The notes under the pieces were generated by a model. The model did not search any database and was not told where the DNA came from. It was given only the letters and a program-made list of their open reading frames with translations. Positions 44,373 through 52,888 of a stretch of 64,000 nt of DNA are shown here, piece by piece. Each line of letters opens with the position of its first letter. The stretch's first letter is position 1. Origin of the DNA: Candidatus Zhuqueibacterota bacterium (lineage in GTDB: Bacteria > Zhuqueibacterota > Zhuqueibacteria > Zhuqueibacterales > Zhuqueibacteraceae); contig QEVD01000025.1 of the NCBI GenBank assembly GCA_003576975.1, positions 1-64,000 of the forward strand, in the 5' to 3' direction. A program made the position numbers and the translations under genes.

Positions 44373-45239
44373 CTAGTCCTGTTTGATGCGGCATTCGCCA
44401 ATGCCCGCACTAATGCTCAACTGAAAGTTTTGCTTGGCGTCATCATAGTTTTGGGAATAATAATACCGGCCATCTTTGCGCAGATCGCGGGGCGGCTCAA
44501 AATGTGAGAGAAACATGAATTTTGAAATCGACAGGCGTGTGCCGGATTCGCGCGGCAGCACGATCGTGGTTTCGCCAATGTCGAGATCGACATTGGCAAT
44601 CGCGTCTTTGAGTAAATCGCCGCTGAAATCAATGGTCAACTGGCCGATGCCGCCGTCAATTTCGGCATTGCGAAAACGCGCATTGCCCAATCGCCGAAAA
44701 TTCGACTCGCCGATTTTTGTGTTGAGAAAAAGGTTGGTCATCTCTCTTTGATTCGGCTCATCAAAATCGAGGTTGACCTCGCCGGCAATGGTCTCCAGCG
44801 AAAAGTCCGCGAGACTCAAACCGCCGAGTTGCATTTCAATTTCGCCGGCTTTGATTTTGAAATCCAAATCCATGTCTCCGCCGGTGGGCAACTCCAGATC
44901 CAGTTCACCCGCCTCGTGATTGTCATGCTTGCCAATCCAGCGGGTTTTGTCGAGAATGATTTCCAGCGCGTTGCGTTTTTCATTATAGCGAAACGTGTGT
45001 TCGTATTCCTCACGATCGTAAAACAGGCGCGCTTTCACCCTGTCCTTGCTTTGGCCGCGCGAAACACGCACTTTGCCGGCATCAACTTCCACGCGCATGC
45101 GAAAGGTCGAGCCGGTGTCGATTTTGAAATCGTTGTCCAAATCCTCATAACCGGGCGCTGGCTTGTCTTTCTCTTGCGCCAGCACAAGTCCTGCAGACGC
45201 GCACAGTATAAGCGCTGTCCAAAATTTTGAATAGGACAT
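44373..45239 (-). CDS. Secreted toastrack/DUF4097-related protein
   Basis: A 288-residue exported protein. Signal peptide MSYSKFWTALILCASAGLVLAQ; ATG 45239 with GGAGG immediately upstream (45243-45247) fixes the start. The mature part is built from beta-solenoid rungs of alternating hydrophobic residues (TFRMRVEVDAGKVRVSRG, LDLELPTGGDMDLDFKIKAG, EIEMQLGGLSLADFSLETI, NAEIDGGIGQLTIDFSGD), with DLDFKIKAGEIEMQLG-type rungs characteristic of toastrack-like adhesive folds. It shares the theme, not the TNG repeats, with the adjacent DUF4097 gene. Function unknown. Confidence 0.72.
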   Translation of the reverse strand: MSYSKFWTALILCASAGLVLAQEKDKPAPGYEDLDNDFKIDTGSTFRMRVEVDAGKVRVSRGQSKDRVKARLFYDREEYEHTFRYNEKRNALEIILDKTRWIGKHDNHEAGELDLELPTGGDMDLDFKIKAGEIEMQLGGLSLADFSLETIAGEVNLDFDEPNQREMTNLFLNTKIGESNFRRLGNARFRNAEIDGGIGQLTIDFSGDLLKDAIANVDLDIGETTIVLPRESGTRLSISKFMFLSHFEPPRDLRKDGRYYYSQNYDDAKQNFQLSISAGIGECRIKQD

Positions 45240-45476
45240 CCCAACCTCCACGTTTGATGTCTCATCTCAACTGCTAAGTTGCACAAAATTACGGATAAAA
45301 TTGAGTAAAGTTCCGCACGATTTTTAGAATGAGAATATTTGCTCAATATGACGGTGATTTTTTGTGCACTGTGTTTAAAAATTTCCAAGCGCGGCAGCGA
45401 ACGCAGCGCTTGCATCTGATGCGAAGAATGGATATATAGAGCACGATTTTGTTGACAACAATTCGCCGCGCGCATC

Positions 45477-45905
45477 ATGACAAGCCTGTTTGATAAAAAC
45501 TATTTGTTCAATCAGTCCGGCGTTGTGCCTTATCGCATTGCCGGGAATGAGGTGGAGGTTTTGTTGATCACCTCGCGGCGCCGTAAACGCTGGATCATTC
45601 CCAAAGGCATTGTCGAGCCGGATTTGTCACCGGCCGAATCTGCGGCGAAGGAAGCGCTGGAAGAAGCGGGTGTGACTGGCATTCTGCACCCTGATGAAAT
45701 CGGCGAGTATGCTTATGAAAAATGGGGCGGCGTCTGCCATGTCAAGGTCTTTTTGTTGCAGGTAACTCAAGTACTCGATTCTTGGGAAGAGAGTTTTTTG
45801 CGTGACCGGCGTTGGCTATCGCTGCCGGATGCGATTGAGTTAATTGAAGAGCGGGATTTACAGAATATATTAAGATCAATTTCCAGAATAATTTTTAATT
45901 ATTAG
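45477..45905 (+). CDS. Nudix hydrolase (diphosphoinositol-type variant box)
   Basis: Hydrolyses nucleoside diphosphate-linked or polyphosphate compounds. 142 residues with a Nudix box GIVEPDLSPAESAAKEALEEAG (about 44-65): the GX5EX7REUXEEXG pattern is intact in its C-terminal EALEEAG part, but the first Glu is replaced by Leu (GIVEPDL), as in the DIPP-like branch. Mg2+-binding Glu residues (EALEEAG) are present. Cytoplasmic. No Shine-Dalgarno is visible at ATG 45477. Followed by AT-rich DNA carrying the promoter of the response regulator gene. Confidence 0.87.
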   Translation: MTSLFDKNYLFNQSGVVPYRIAGNEVEVLLITSRRRKRWIIPKGIVEPDLSPAESAAKEALEEAGVTGILHPDEIGEYAYEKWGGVCHVKVFLLQVTQVLDSWEESFLRDRRWLSLPDAIELIEERDLQNILRSISRIIFNY

Positions 45906-45943
45906 TTTTTTTGTCTAAAAATAATAAAAAAATGAAATTTTTA

Positions 45944-45972
45944 TTGACAATATGTTTTCAAGAATATATATT
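45944..45972 (+). promoter_or_regulatory. Consensus sigma-70 promoter for the response regulator
   Basis: Perfect TTGACA (45944-45949), 17-nt spacer, TATATT (45967-45972) in an AT-rich stretch, 84 nt upstream of ATG 46056. It is the strongest promoter-like element seen in the window. Confidence 0.75.
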
Positions 45973-46055
45973 CGCGCCATCTCATTCAAATTTATGGTTT
46001 AACCTCTCACACAAAGGATGTGTGCGTTGATTCGGTTTATACCTCAGGAGCGCGA

Positions 46056-46457
46056 ATGATGAAATCTGCACCACGGACGGAAGCCGCGACAGTGTTGCTC
46101 GTTGATGAAGATTTGGAACAATGCTTGAATTGCAAAACAAAACTGGAATCTCAGGGATATCGCGTTGTTTGCACACACTCGGGCCGGGAGGCGCTGGCCA
46201 TTTTTTCGTGTGAGAAAATCGACCTGGTTGTTGCGGATGTGCAACTGCCGGATATGGGCGGTTTTGATTTGATCGGCACGCTCGCTTCTTTGCGCTTGCC
46301 GATTCCGATCGTGGTCAATACCTCGGATGCTGCGTTTCAATTCAGTTTTCGTTCATGGGCGGCGGATGCCATCATCGCAAAATCACCGGATTGCACCGAG
46401 TTGGCGCTTAAAATCGCGGCGTTGTTGCAAGCCCAGACCCCCCAATATGTGCATTAA
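46056..46457 (+). CDS. Stand-alone response-regulator receiver protein
   Basis: A 133-residue CheY-like receiver without an output domain. Key residues are visible: the acidic pair in LLVDEDLEQC, phosphorylation Asp in DLVVADVQLPDMGG (Asp near 60), Thr in VVNTSDA and Lys in IIAKSPDC. ATG 46056 follows AGGAG at good spacing and a consensus promoter. No histidine kinase is adjacent, so it is an orphan acting either as a phosphate sink, as a diffusible output like CheY, or in an unknown relay. The C-terminal tail (LLQAQTPQYVH) is short. Confidence 0.87.
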   Translation: MMKSAPRTEAATVLLVDEDLEQCLNCKTKLESQGYRVVCTHSGREALAIFSCEKIDLVVADVQLPDMGGFDLIGTLASLRLPIPIVVNTSDAAFQFSFRSWAADAIIAKSPDCTELALKIAALLQAQTPQYVH

Positions 46458-46544
46458 GATTTAATCACCTCATCCCTGGCAGCGTGGTCGATTTTGCATT
46501 AGTTCTACTTGGGGTCAGCGATTAAATAACTTTCCCAATCTCCA

Positions 46545-46610
46545 AACGCGAATAGACGCGAATCATCGCGAATTAAAAAGCATTAGCGGCCTTTCGCGTT
46601 GATTAGCGGT
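46545..46610. repeat. CGCGAAT-type short intergenic repeats
   Basis: Three ACGCGAAT/TCGCGAAT units followed by TTAGCGG twice, in the gap between the receiver and Lrp genes. Reminiscent of short dispersed low-complexity repeats. No gene. Confidence 0.4.
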
Positions 46611-46646
46611 TTAAAGAACGGAACAGTAACCAATCAGGCACGCAAC

Positions 46647-47135
46647 ATGTCAGCAGAAAAACTAGACGAGATAGACATTAAGATTCTCAAGATTTTGCAA
46701 GTACGCGGCCGCACCAAACGCAATGAGCTGGCCGAGCATGTGAAACTTTCAATTCCAGCGGTGAGCGAGCGGCTGCGCAAAATGGAAGAACGCGGCGTCA
46801 TTCGCAGTTACAACGCCGTGGTTGACAGCAGGAAAGTTGGCCTGGGCTTGACCGCATTCATCTTTGTGATGGCCGAATCCTCCGTTTTTTATTCGCAAAT
46901 TATCGGCTCCTCACAGTCCGAGCCTGAAATTCTTGAATGCCATGCCGTCACCGGTGAAGGCTCGCATATCCTGAAAATCAAAACCCAATCCACCGCCACT
47001 CTTGAAAAACTTCTCTCGCGCATTCAATCCTGGCCGGGCGTAAAAAACACCCGCACCAGCGTCGTGCTCTCGAGTCCCAAAGAAGAAACCGTTGTCACAC
47101 TTGCGCATCTGGAGCAGGCACCCTCTGCGGAATAA
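46647..47135 (+). CDS. Lrp/AsnC-family transcriptional regulator
   Basis: DNA-binding regulator of 162 residues from ATG 46647. N-terminal AsnC-type helix-turn-helix (LDEIDIKILKILQVRGRTKR, NELAEHVKLSIPAVSERLRK, MEERGVIRSYNAVVDSRKVG) followed by a RAM/AsnC ligand-binding domain (ECHAVTGEGSHILKIKTQST, WPGVKNTRTSVVLSS). The Lrp class acts as octamers sensing amino acids. An earlier in-frame start at 46599 lies in repeat DNA and is not used. The DUF1028 gene converges with it at 47188. Target genes cannot be inferred. Confidence 0.9.
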   Translation: MSAEKLDEIDIKILKILQVRGRTKRNELAEHVKLSIPAVSERLRKMEERGVIRSYNAVVDSRKVGLGLTAFIFVMAESSVFYSQIIGSSQSEPEILECHAVTGEGSHILKIKTQSTATLEKLLSRIQSWPGVKNTRTSVVLSSPKEETVVTLAHLEQAPSAE

Positions 47136-47187
47136 GATGCAGCCTTTGTGACTGCGTAAGAAAGCCACACGCGGATGCGAGATGAGT

Positions 47188-48183
47188 TCACTTTTTTGCT
47201 TTCGGCGCGACTCCCAGAATCTTCTTCATCCCCGCCTCATCAACATTCAATAATCCCACACCCGGCAAACGCGGTGTCAATTCCGCCCAATTTGGATCGC
47301 CGGCAAAAACTTTTTTGAACAGCGGCAGTGATTCCTCCAGGCGGCCGGCGTTGACCAGCGAGGTTGCCGTCCAATAAGCCATCTCGAGATTGTCCGGCAT
47401 CATTTTTTGCGCGGCGCCGTATTCTGCCAGCGCTTTTTCCATGTCATTGTGTTCCACCGCGAGATCGCCGGCATTCATGTGTTGATAAGCGCGATGGACA
47501 TGCACCAATCGCCGCAATTCTTGCAGCGGCTCGGGATGATCTTCGACGCGCAATTCCATCACGCGATCGGCCCACGGCCGGCCGGTATTCGTTCCGCTCA
47601 CAATCAAGATTGCGGCAGATTGCTTGCCGCGAATATCGCCGCCCACGGCCTGCGCGGCATCCATCGCCGCCAGCATTTTGTCGGTAAGATCTCCGGAAGT
47701 TTTTTGATACGCCTCCTTCATCGCCGGCCAGACCTTGTCGTTCAACATGAGATTGGCTTGCACGGAAAAATTTTCGCCGACATAATGCCCGGCCGCCGGG
47801 ATGCACTTGCTGCCGGTGTGCGCCGCAACATTGCCTTGTGCGTCGATCATGGCCACTTGCCGCACCGCCTCGCCGGGATCAGAGGCAATGATCGCGGCCA
47901 GCGCTTGCTTTGCGTTTTTGCCCGCGCGCATTAACTGCAAACCGAGCGGGCCGTAGGCGGGATCGATAAACGATTGCGTGGCCACCGCGCCCACGCCGGC
48001 TTCCGCCCACGTGACCAGCGAGCCGACAGAAAACCAATGTGATTGCACGGCCACGCCCATGTGACCCGTGGCCGGATCACGCGCAACGATGGAATAAGTA
48101 TGCACCGGCCGGGATGTTTCTTGCGCGAAAGCTGAGGTCGCCAGCAAAACGGCAAAGGCAGCACAGAAAATGCGTTGGGACAT
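47188..48183 (-). CDS. Exported DUF1028-family protein with TPR tail
   Basis: A 331-residue exported protein. Signal peptide MSQRIFCAAFAVLLATSAFAQ. The DUF1028 domain (HTYSIVARDPATGHMGVAVQ, SVGSLVTWAEAGVGAVATQS, PLGLQLMRAGKNAKQALAAI, IDAQGNVAAHTGSKC) occupies about residues 27-220; it has an Ntn-hydrolase-like appearance but no confirmed activity. The C-terminal part (about 230-320) contains TPR-like helices (MNAGDLAVEHNDMEKALAEY). AAGGAGG at good spacing precedes ATG 48183. Confidence 0.85.
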   Translation of the reverse strand: MSQRIFCAAFAVLLATSAFAQETSRPVHTYSIVARDPATGHMGVAVQSHWFSVGSLVTWAEAGVGAVATQSFIDPAYGPLGLQLMRAGKNAKQALAAIIASDPGEAVRQVAMIDAQGNVAAHTGSKCIPAAGHYVGENFSVQANLMLNDKVWPAMKEAYQKTSGDLTDKMLAAMDAAQAVGGDIRGKQSAAILIVSGTNTGRPWADRVMELRVEDHPEPLQELRRLVHVHRAYQHMNAGDLAVEHNDMEKALAEYGAAQKMMPDNLEMAYWTATSLVNAGRLEESLPLFKKVFAGDPNWAELTPRLPGVGLLNVDEAGMKKILGVAPKAKK

Positions 48184-48378
48184 GATATTCTTCCTCCTTT
48201 ACACTGAAGTTAGATTTTCGAGCGCAGATTGGCGCTTTGCATAGTGTGGGCGAATATAGGATTTATTTTTTTAGACGCAAATGCAGAGCGGAGCATTTGG
48301 ATTGTGATTGAAAAATTTGTACAATCTTGCAGAAATTGAAGCTGTGAAAAACGCAAAATACGAAAGGATGACAACCAC

Positions 48379-48963
48379 ATGACTGAGCGTGAGTGGGTCA
48401 GCTTGATTGCCGAGCTTCTGTCCGCCGAACCTTTTGGAGAATACTTTGAGGTCAAGACTGGCCTGAATTTGTGTTATGCGCACGAAATCAATTCATATGG
48501 TGACGTTCCAGACTTGAGGAAGCAAGAGTTCGAGACAGACCTTACCATTGTGGAGACTGTCGGGCCGGGTCAGTGGAAGCCGCGAGTCGTCGTTGAAGCG
48601 AAGATTGGAAATAGTGAGGGAAGGATGCCAATGACGCACGATGCGATTATCTACAGTCACAAAGCGGCGTCCCATAAGGCCGTCCATCCCTACCTACGAT
48701 ACGGGATAATGTTGGGACATCGCAAGCATAATTCTTTGCCTGGTCGACTTTACCGGCATGGTACGCAATTCGACTTTATGATTTCATTCGCCGAATTCCA
48801 GCCAACGACGCAGGAACTGCGAACTTTCAGGGGAATCTTAAGCGATGAGCTTCAAGCGTCGCGAACATTGGAAAGCATGTTGTACGACACTCGGCGCCGC
48901 GATCGAGATCATCATACAGTCCTCCATCGCAAGCTAATTGTAGGTGCCACAGAGCCGGTTTAA
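48379..48963 (+). CDS. PD-(D/E)XK nuclease-like protein, isolated
   Basis: A 194-residue cytoplasmic protein. Residues about 51-77 read FETDLTIVE, then PRVVVEAKIGN: a D-(x)n-E-x-K arrangement typical of PD-(D/E)XK restriction-endonuclease folds. The remainder (HDAIIYSHKAASHKAVHPYL, YRHGTQFDFMISFAEF) is compatible with such a domain. No methyltransferase or specificity gene is adjacent. Codon choice and lower GC differ from the neighbouring genes, a hint of transfer. AAGGA lies 12 nt before ATG. Function unproven; it could be a solitary defence or repair nuclease. Confidence 0.6.
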   Translation: MTEREWVSLIAELLSAEPFGEYFEVKTGLNLCYAHEINSYGDVPDLRKQEFETDLTIVETVGPGQWKPRVVVEAKIGNSEGRMPMTHDAIIYSHKAASHKAVHPYLRYGIMLGHRKHNSLPGRLYRHGTQFDFMISFAEFQPTTQELRTFRGILSDELQASRTLESMLYDTRRRDRDHHTVLHRKLIVGATEPV

Positions 48964-49008
48964 AGTTCACCAACATTAACCATAATTCATCTCACAAAGG
49001 GAGCATAT

Positions 49009-50580
49009 ATGCGATTCCTGTCGCGAAGCTTGTTGATTCTCGTGTTGCTCATCTTGCCGGCGCGCAGCCAAACATTTGCAACGCAAGATAGCGTTCTCCA
49101 AAAAATTTGGCACGAAGCGCAACAGAATTCACATTTGGAAAAGTTGGCGCACGAGTTGTTGGATGTCATCGGGCCACGGCTGACGGGCACGCCGCAAATG
49201 CAAAAGGCGCATGACTGGGCGGTGGCGACCTACACCGGCTGGGGCATCGCAGCGCGCAACGAGCAATGGGGCAAATGGCTGGGTTGGGAGCGTGGCATCA
49301 CACACATTGACTTGCTCTCGCCGCGCGTGCGCACGCTCGAAGGCACGATGCTGGCGTGGAGTCCAGGCACGCCGAAGAACGGCATTCAGGCGGGAACGAT
49401 CATTCTGGCAGAGACAGCAGACTCGGTGGCGTTTCAGCAATGGCTGCCCAACGTCAAGGGCAAATTCGTATTGATTTCGATGCTGCAACCCACCGGCCGC
49501 CCGGATAAAGATTGGGAAGAATTCGCGACCAAGGAATCCTTCGATAAAATGAAAGTTGAGCGTGATACGTTGCGCTCGCAATGGCAGGCGCGCCTCAAAA
49601 AAACCGGCCTCGATGCCAAGAAACTTGCGCTGGCGTTGGAAGCCGCGGGCGCAGCAGGCCTCATCGCTTCGAACTGGTCAAACGGCTATGGCGTGAACAA
49701 AATTTTTGGCGCGAATACCAAGAAAATCCCCACGATTGATTTGAGCCTGGAAGACTATGGCTTGGTTTATCGCCTGACAGAGAACGGCGCCAATCCCCGC
49801 ATTCGCCTGGTGGCTGAAGCAAAATTCACCGGCGAAACGCCGGCATATAATACGCTCGGCGAATTGCGCGGCGGCGCAAAAAGCGATGAGTATGTCATGC
49901 TCTCCGCGCATTTCGATTCCTGGGATGCCGCCTCGGGCGCGACCGACAACGGCTCGGGCACGATTCTCATGATGGAGGCGATGCGCATTCTTAAAAAAGT
50001 TTATCCGAATCCCAGGCGCACCATTCTCGCCGGACATTGGGGCAGTGAAGAGCAGGGCTTGAACGGCTCTCGCGCGTTCGTCAAAGATCATCCCGAGATC
50101 GTGGCAAAGCTGCAAGCGTTGTTCAATCAGGATAACGGCACGGGACGCATCGAGCGCATGTCCGGCTCGGGTTATATCGATACCGGCGAATCGTTGACGC
50201 GCTGGTTGGCGCGGGTGCCGAGCGAGGTGACAGATCATATCAAGTTTGATTTTGCCGGCATGCCGGCCGGCGGCGGCTCGGATCATGCCGCTTTTGTCGC
50301 GCTGGGCGCGCCGGGTTTTAGTCTTGGCGCGAACCGGTGGAACTACGGCATCTACACCTGGCACACCAATCGCGATACTTACGACAAACTCGTGTTTGAC
50401 GATTTGAGAAACAATGTCGTGTTGGTCGCGTCGCTGGTTTATTTGGCCTCGGAAGATGAAGCATTCGTTGGCCGTACCAAACGCGAGATGCCAATCGACG
50501 AGAAAACCGGCAAACCGCGCGCTTGGCCGGCAGCGAGAGAAGCCGAGCGCGCCGGCAGGCTGGAAGAGGAGAAGAAGTGA
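49009..50580 (+). CDS. Secreted M28-family peptidase
   Basis: A 523-residue exported zinc peptidase. Signal peptide ends near PARSQ; GGAG precedes ATG 49009. A PA-like insert occupies roughly 115-275. Zinc ligands and the base in the core: H301 (AHFDSWDAAS), D313 (ATDNGSG), E347/E348 (GSEEQGL), an Asp in FNQDNGTGRI and a terminal His in the HTNRDT segment. The C-terminus is Glu/Arg-rich (EAERAGRLEEEKK). It differs from the first M28 gene in length and N-terminal domain, so they are distinct paralogues, both acting outside the cytoplasm on peptides. Confidence 0.9.
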   Translation: MRFLSRSLLILVLLILPARSQTFATQDSVLQKIWHEAQQNSHLEKLAHELLDVIGPRLTGTPQMQKAHDWAVATYTGWGIAARNEQWGKWLGWERGITHIDLLSPRVRTLEGTMLAWSPGTPKNGIQAGTIILAETADSVAFQQWLPNVKGKFVLISMLQPTGRPDKDWEEFATKESFDKMKVERDTLRSQWQARLKKTGLDAKKLALALEAAGAAGLIASNWSNGYGVNKIFGANTKKIPTIDLSLEDYGLVYRLTENGANPRIRLVAEAKFTGETPAYNTLGELRGGAKSDEYVMLSAHFDSWDAASGATDNGSGTILMMEAMRILKKVYPNPRRTILAGHWGSEEQGLNGSRAFVKDHPEIVAKLQALFNQDNGTGRIERMSGSGYIDTGESLTRWLARVPSEVTDHIKFDFAGMPAGGGSDHAAFVALGAPGFSLGANRWNYGIYTWHTNRDTYDKLVFDDLRNNVVLVASLVYLASEDEAFVGRTKREMPIDEKTGKPRAWPAAREAERAGRLEEEKK

Positions 50581-50666
50581 TTAAAGATGAATCAGATTGA
50601 GGATCGAAGAGTGATGATTGTTTGAGCATTCCGCTTTGATCTTCAACCTTGGCGCAGCACACGGCT

Positions 50667-50738
50667 GTCATCCAGAAAGAATTTTGTGAAGTTGCAGGCA
50701 GATTACAGGTTACTTCACAAGATCCTTTCGGGATGACA
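50667..50738. repeat. Dispersed palindromic repeat, copy B
   Basis: Perfect terminal inverted sequence TGTCATCC...GGATGACA with inner TTTTGTGAAG/CTTCACAAG. Similar to copy A (44266-44333) in order and spacing. Lies in the 50581-50769 gap between convergent genes. Confidence 0.8.
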
Positions 50739-50769
50739 TTCCGAATGAACTAATGAAGGCAACAGCTTA

Positions 50770-51915
50770 CTAACCGCGCTCAAAAATTTCCTTCGCAATG
50801 ATCAGCCGTTGAATCTGGCTGGTGCCTTCGTAAATTTGAAAAATCTTGGCGTCGCGCATGAGTTTTTCGACGGGATATTCGCGCGAGAAGCCATAGCCGC
50901 CGAACACTTGCACGGCGTCGGTGGCCACGCGCATGGCAGTGTCGGCAGCGGCGCATTTGGCGTACGCGGCTTGCAGGGTGTTGCGTTTGCCTTGATCGAT
51001 GGTCCAGGCCGCGAGCCACGTAAGCAGACGCGCCGCTTCGATGTCTTTGGCCATGTCGGCAATCATGAAACTCACGCCCTCGTGAGCAGCCAGCGGTACA
51101 CCGAAGGTCTTTCTTTCTTTGGCATAGTTCGCAGCATGCTCCATCGCGGCGCGCGCCAGGCCAACGGCCATTGACGCAACCACTGGCCGCGAATGATCGA
51201 ACGCGGCCATCGCCGCTTTCCAGCCATCGCCTTCTTTACCGAGCAAATTCGCAGCGGGGATTTTCGCTTCTTCAAAAGTAACGCCGCGCGTGTCCGAGCA
51301 ACGCTGGCCGAGCTTGGGTTCGTGCTTGCCGATTTTCACGCCCGGCGTGTCTGCCGGCACGATAAAGCCGCTGATGCCCTTATACCCCTTGCTTTGATCG
51401 CTGTAGGCAATCACAAAAAACCAGCGCGCGTGTCCGGCGTTGGTGATCCACATTTTCTGACCGGTGATCACGTAATCATTCCCGATTTTTTTCGCCGTGG
51501 TTTTGATCGCCTGCACATCGCTGCCTGCGCCGGGTTCGGTGACGGCATAAGAACAGAAAGAGAATTCTTTCGTAAGCGGCGTGAGAAAACGTTTTTTCTG
51601 ATCGTCATTACCGGCGACAATGACGGGCGCGATGGCGAGCGCGTTGCACGTCGTCGTCGTGCCCACGCCAGTACAGCCCCAGCCGATCTCTTCGGAGATC
51701 AAACATTCCTCCAACACACCCAGGCCCAGCCCGCCATATTCTTTGGGCACATGCACATTCATCAATCCCAGTTCCCAGGCTTTGCGGCAGACTTCTTCGG
51801 GGAATTTTTCATCTTCGTCCAATTGCGCGGCCACCGGGCGGATTTCATTTTGTGCAAATTCGCGCGCCAGGGCGCGGAATTGCTGCTGATCTTCGGAAAG
51901 GGAGAAGTCGATCAT
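50770..51915 (-). CDS. Acyl-CoA dehydrogenase
   Basis: First step of fatty-acid beta-oxidation: FAD-dependent desaturation of acyl-CoA. 381 residues, normal length. Signature regions: MIDFSLSEDQQQFRALAREF, the FAD/substrate motif AVTEPGAGSDVQAIKTTAKK, KMWITNAGHARWFFVIAYSD, and QVFGGYGFSREYPVEKLMRD. The catalytic base is expected in IYEGTSQIQRLIIAKEIF (Glu of YEGT). GGAGG upstream of ATG 51915. A longer open frame reaches 52047 but similarity begins here. Probably transcribed with the beta-oxidation genes upstream (hydratase at 52888), 196 nt apart. Chain-length specificity is not read. Confidence 0.93.
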   Translation of the reverse strand: MIDFSLSEDQQQFRALAREFAQNEIRPVAAQLDEDEKFPEEVCRKAWELGLMNVHVPKEYGGLGLGVLEECLISEEIGWGCTGVGTTTTCNALAIAPVIVAGNDDQKKRFLTPLTKEFSFCSYAVTEPGAGSDVQAIKTTAKKIGNDYVITGQKMWITNAGHARWFFVIAYSDQSKGYKGISGFIVPADTPGVKIGKHEPKLGQRCSDTRGVTFEEAKIPAANLLGKEGDGWKAAMAAFDHSRPVVASMAVGLARAAMEHAANYAKERKTFGVPLAAHEGVSFMIADMAKDIEAARLLTWLAAWTIDQGKRNTLQAAYAKCAAADTAMRVATDAVQVFGGYGFSREYPVEKLMRDAKIFQIYEGTSQIQRLIIAKEIFERG

Positions 51916-52017
51916 GGTGTTTACCTCCGGAGTGTGCTTCAAAATAACAGCGGGCGGGCAAAAGTTCCCGGAATGATTCTGTGCGAAAGCGTAACCCGAA
52001 TGAGCTGGAACCGAAAT

Positions 52018-52090
52018 TTTTGGACACGGATCAAATCTGATTTGCACGGAGTTTTAATCTGCGTGAATCTGTGGCAATCTGCGTCCAAAA
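52018..52090. repeat. Degenerate ATCTGCGTGAATCTGTGGC-like intergenic repeat
   Basis: A short run containing ATCAAATCTGATTTGC and CTGCGTGAATCTGTGGC..TCTGCGTCC, of the kind found as dispersed phrases in several bacterial genomes. It sits in the hydratase-dehydrogenase gap. No gene or hairpin with terminator features. Confidence 0.35.
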
Positions 52091-52111
52091 AACCTTGCTA
52101 TTTCTGTTTGA

Positions 52112-52888
52112 TCATTTCTTACGCGATGCCAAAAATTTTTCGATAGCTCCAGCCGCCTCCGGCGATTCAAAACACAAGCTCTGCGCATACACTTCATATT
52201 TCAGCATGACATCGAGAGATTGCCCATGACTTTGCTGCAAGCCCTTTTTGATCAGGCGCAGAACCAATGGCGATTTTTCGGCAAGTGATTCAGCCCGTTT
52301 CATTGCAGCCGGCAGCAATTCCGCATCCGGAATGATGTGGTTGGTGAGACGCAATTGCAGAGCTTCATCGGCGGAAATCATCTCTCCGCTCATCAATAAT
52401 TCTGCTGCTTTTGCGGAACCCACGAGCCGCGGCAAAAAATACGTGCAGCCGAGATCGGGATGTAATCCAATACGAATGAATGTGAAGCCGAGACTTGCGC
52501 TTTGCGCCATCAGGCGTATATCGCAAGCGAGCGCAAGGCTGGCGCCGCCGCCGGCCGCCGGGCCGTTGATCGCTGCAATTACAGGCTTCTCCGCCATGTG
52601 AATCAGCGTGATGATTTCGTTGCCGGTTTCCACCAACACCCGGCCGCGCGCCGAGTTTTTGGTTGTCGCCAGCTCGCTGAGATAATTGACATCCGCGCCG
52701 GCGCAAAAGCCCTTGCCGTTGCCGGTGAGAATCACCACACGCACACTGTCATCTTCGAACAATGTGCGCAGCGCCAGGCAGATTTCCTGACCCATTTCCG
52801 TGGCAAACGCATTCAGGCGCTCCGGACGATTCAAGCGGAGAAGGGCGACGGCTCGGTGTCTTTCAATTTCGAGGAATTGATACGTCAT
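52112..52888 (-). CDS. Enoyl-CoA hydratase/isomerase family protein
   Basis: Crotonase-fold enzyme of 258 residues, hydrating or isomerising enoyl-CoA in beta-oxidation. Oxyanion hole motifs: GKGFCAGADVNYLSEL and INGPAAGGGASLALACDIRL. At the second catalytic position the sequence is GLHPDLGCTYFLPRLVG, with Asp where hydratases have Glu, so it may be an isomerase-type or altered-activity member. Its start overlaps the broken AbiEii-type gene by ATGA (translation re-initiation), meaning that gene may have been inserted upstream of it. Acyl-CoA dehydrogenase lies downstream. Confidence 0.88.
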   Translation of the reverse strand: MTYQFLEIERHRAVALLRLNRPERLNAFATEMGQEICLALRTLFEDDSVRVVILTGNGKGFCAGADVNYLSELATTKNSARGRVLVETGNEIITLIHMAEKPVIAAINGPAAGGGASLALACDIRLMAQSASLGFTFIRIGLHPDLGCTYFLPRLVGSAKAAELLMSGEMISADEALQLRLTNHIIPDAELLPAAMKRAESLAEKSPLVLRLIKKGLQQSHGQSLDVMLKYEVYAQSLCFESPEAAGAIEKFLASRKK

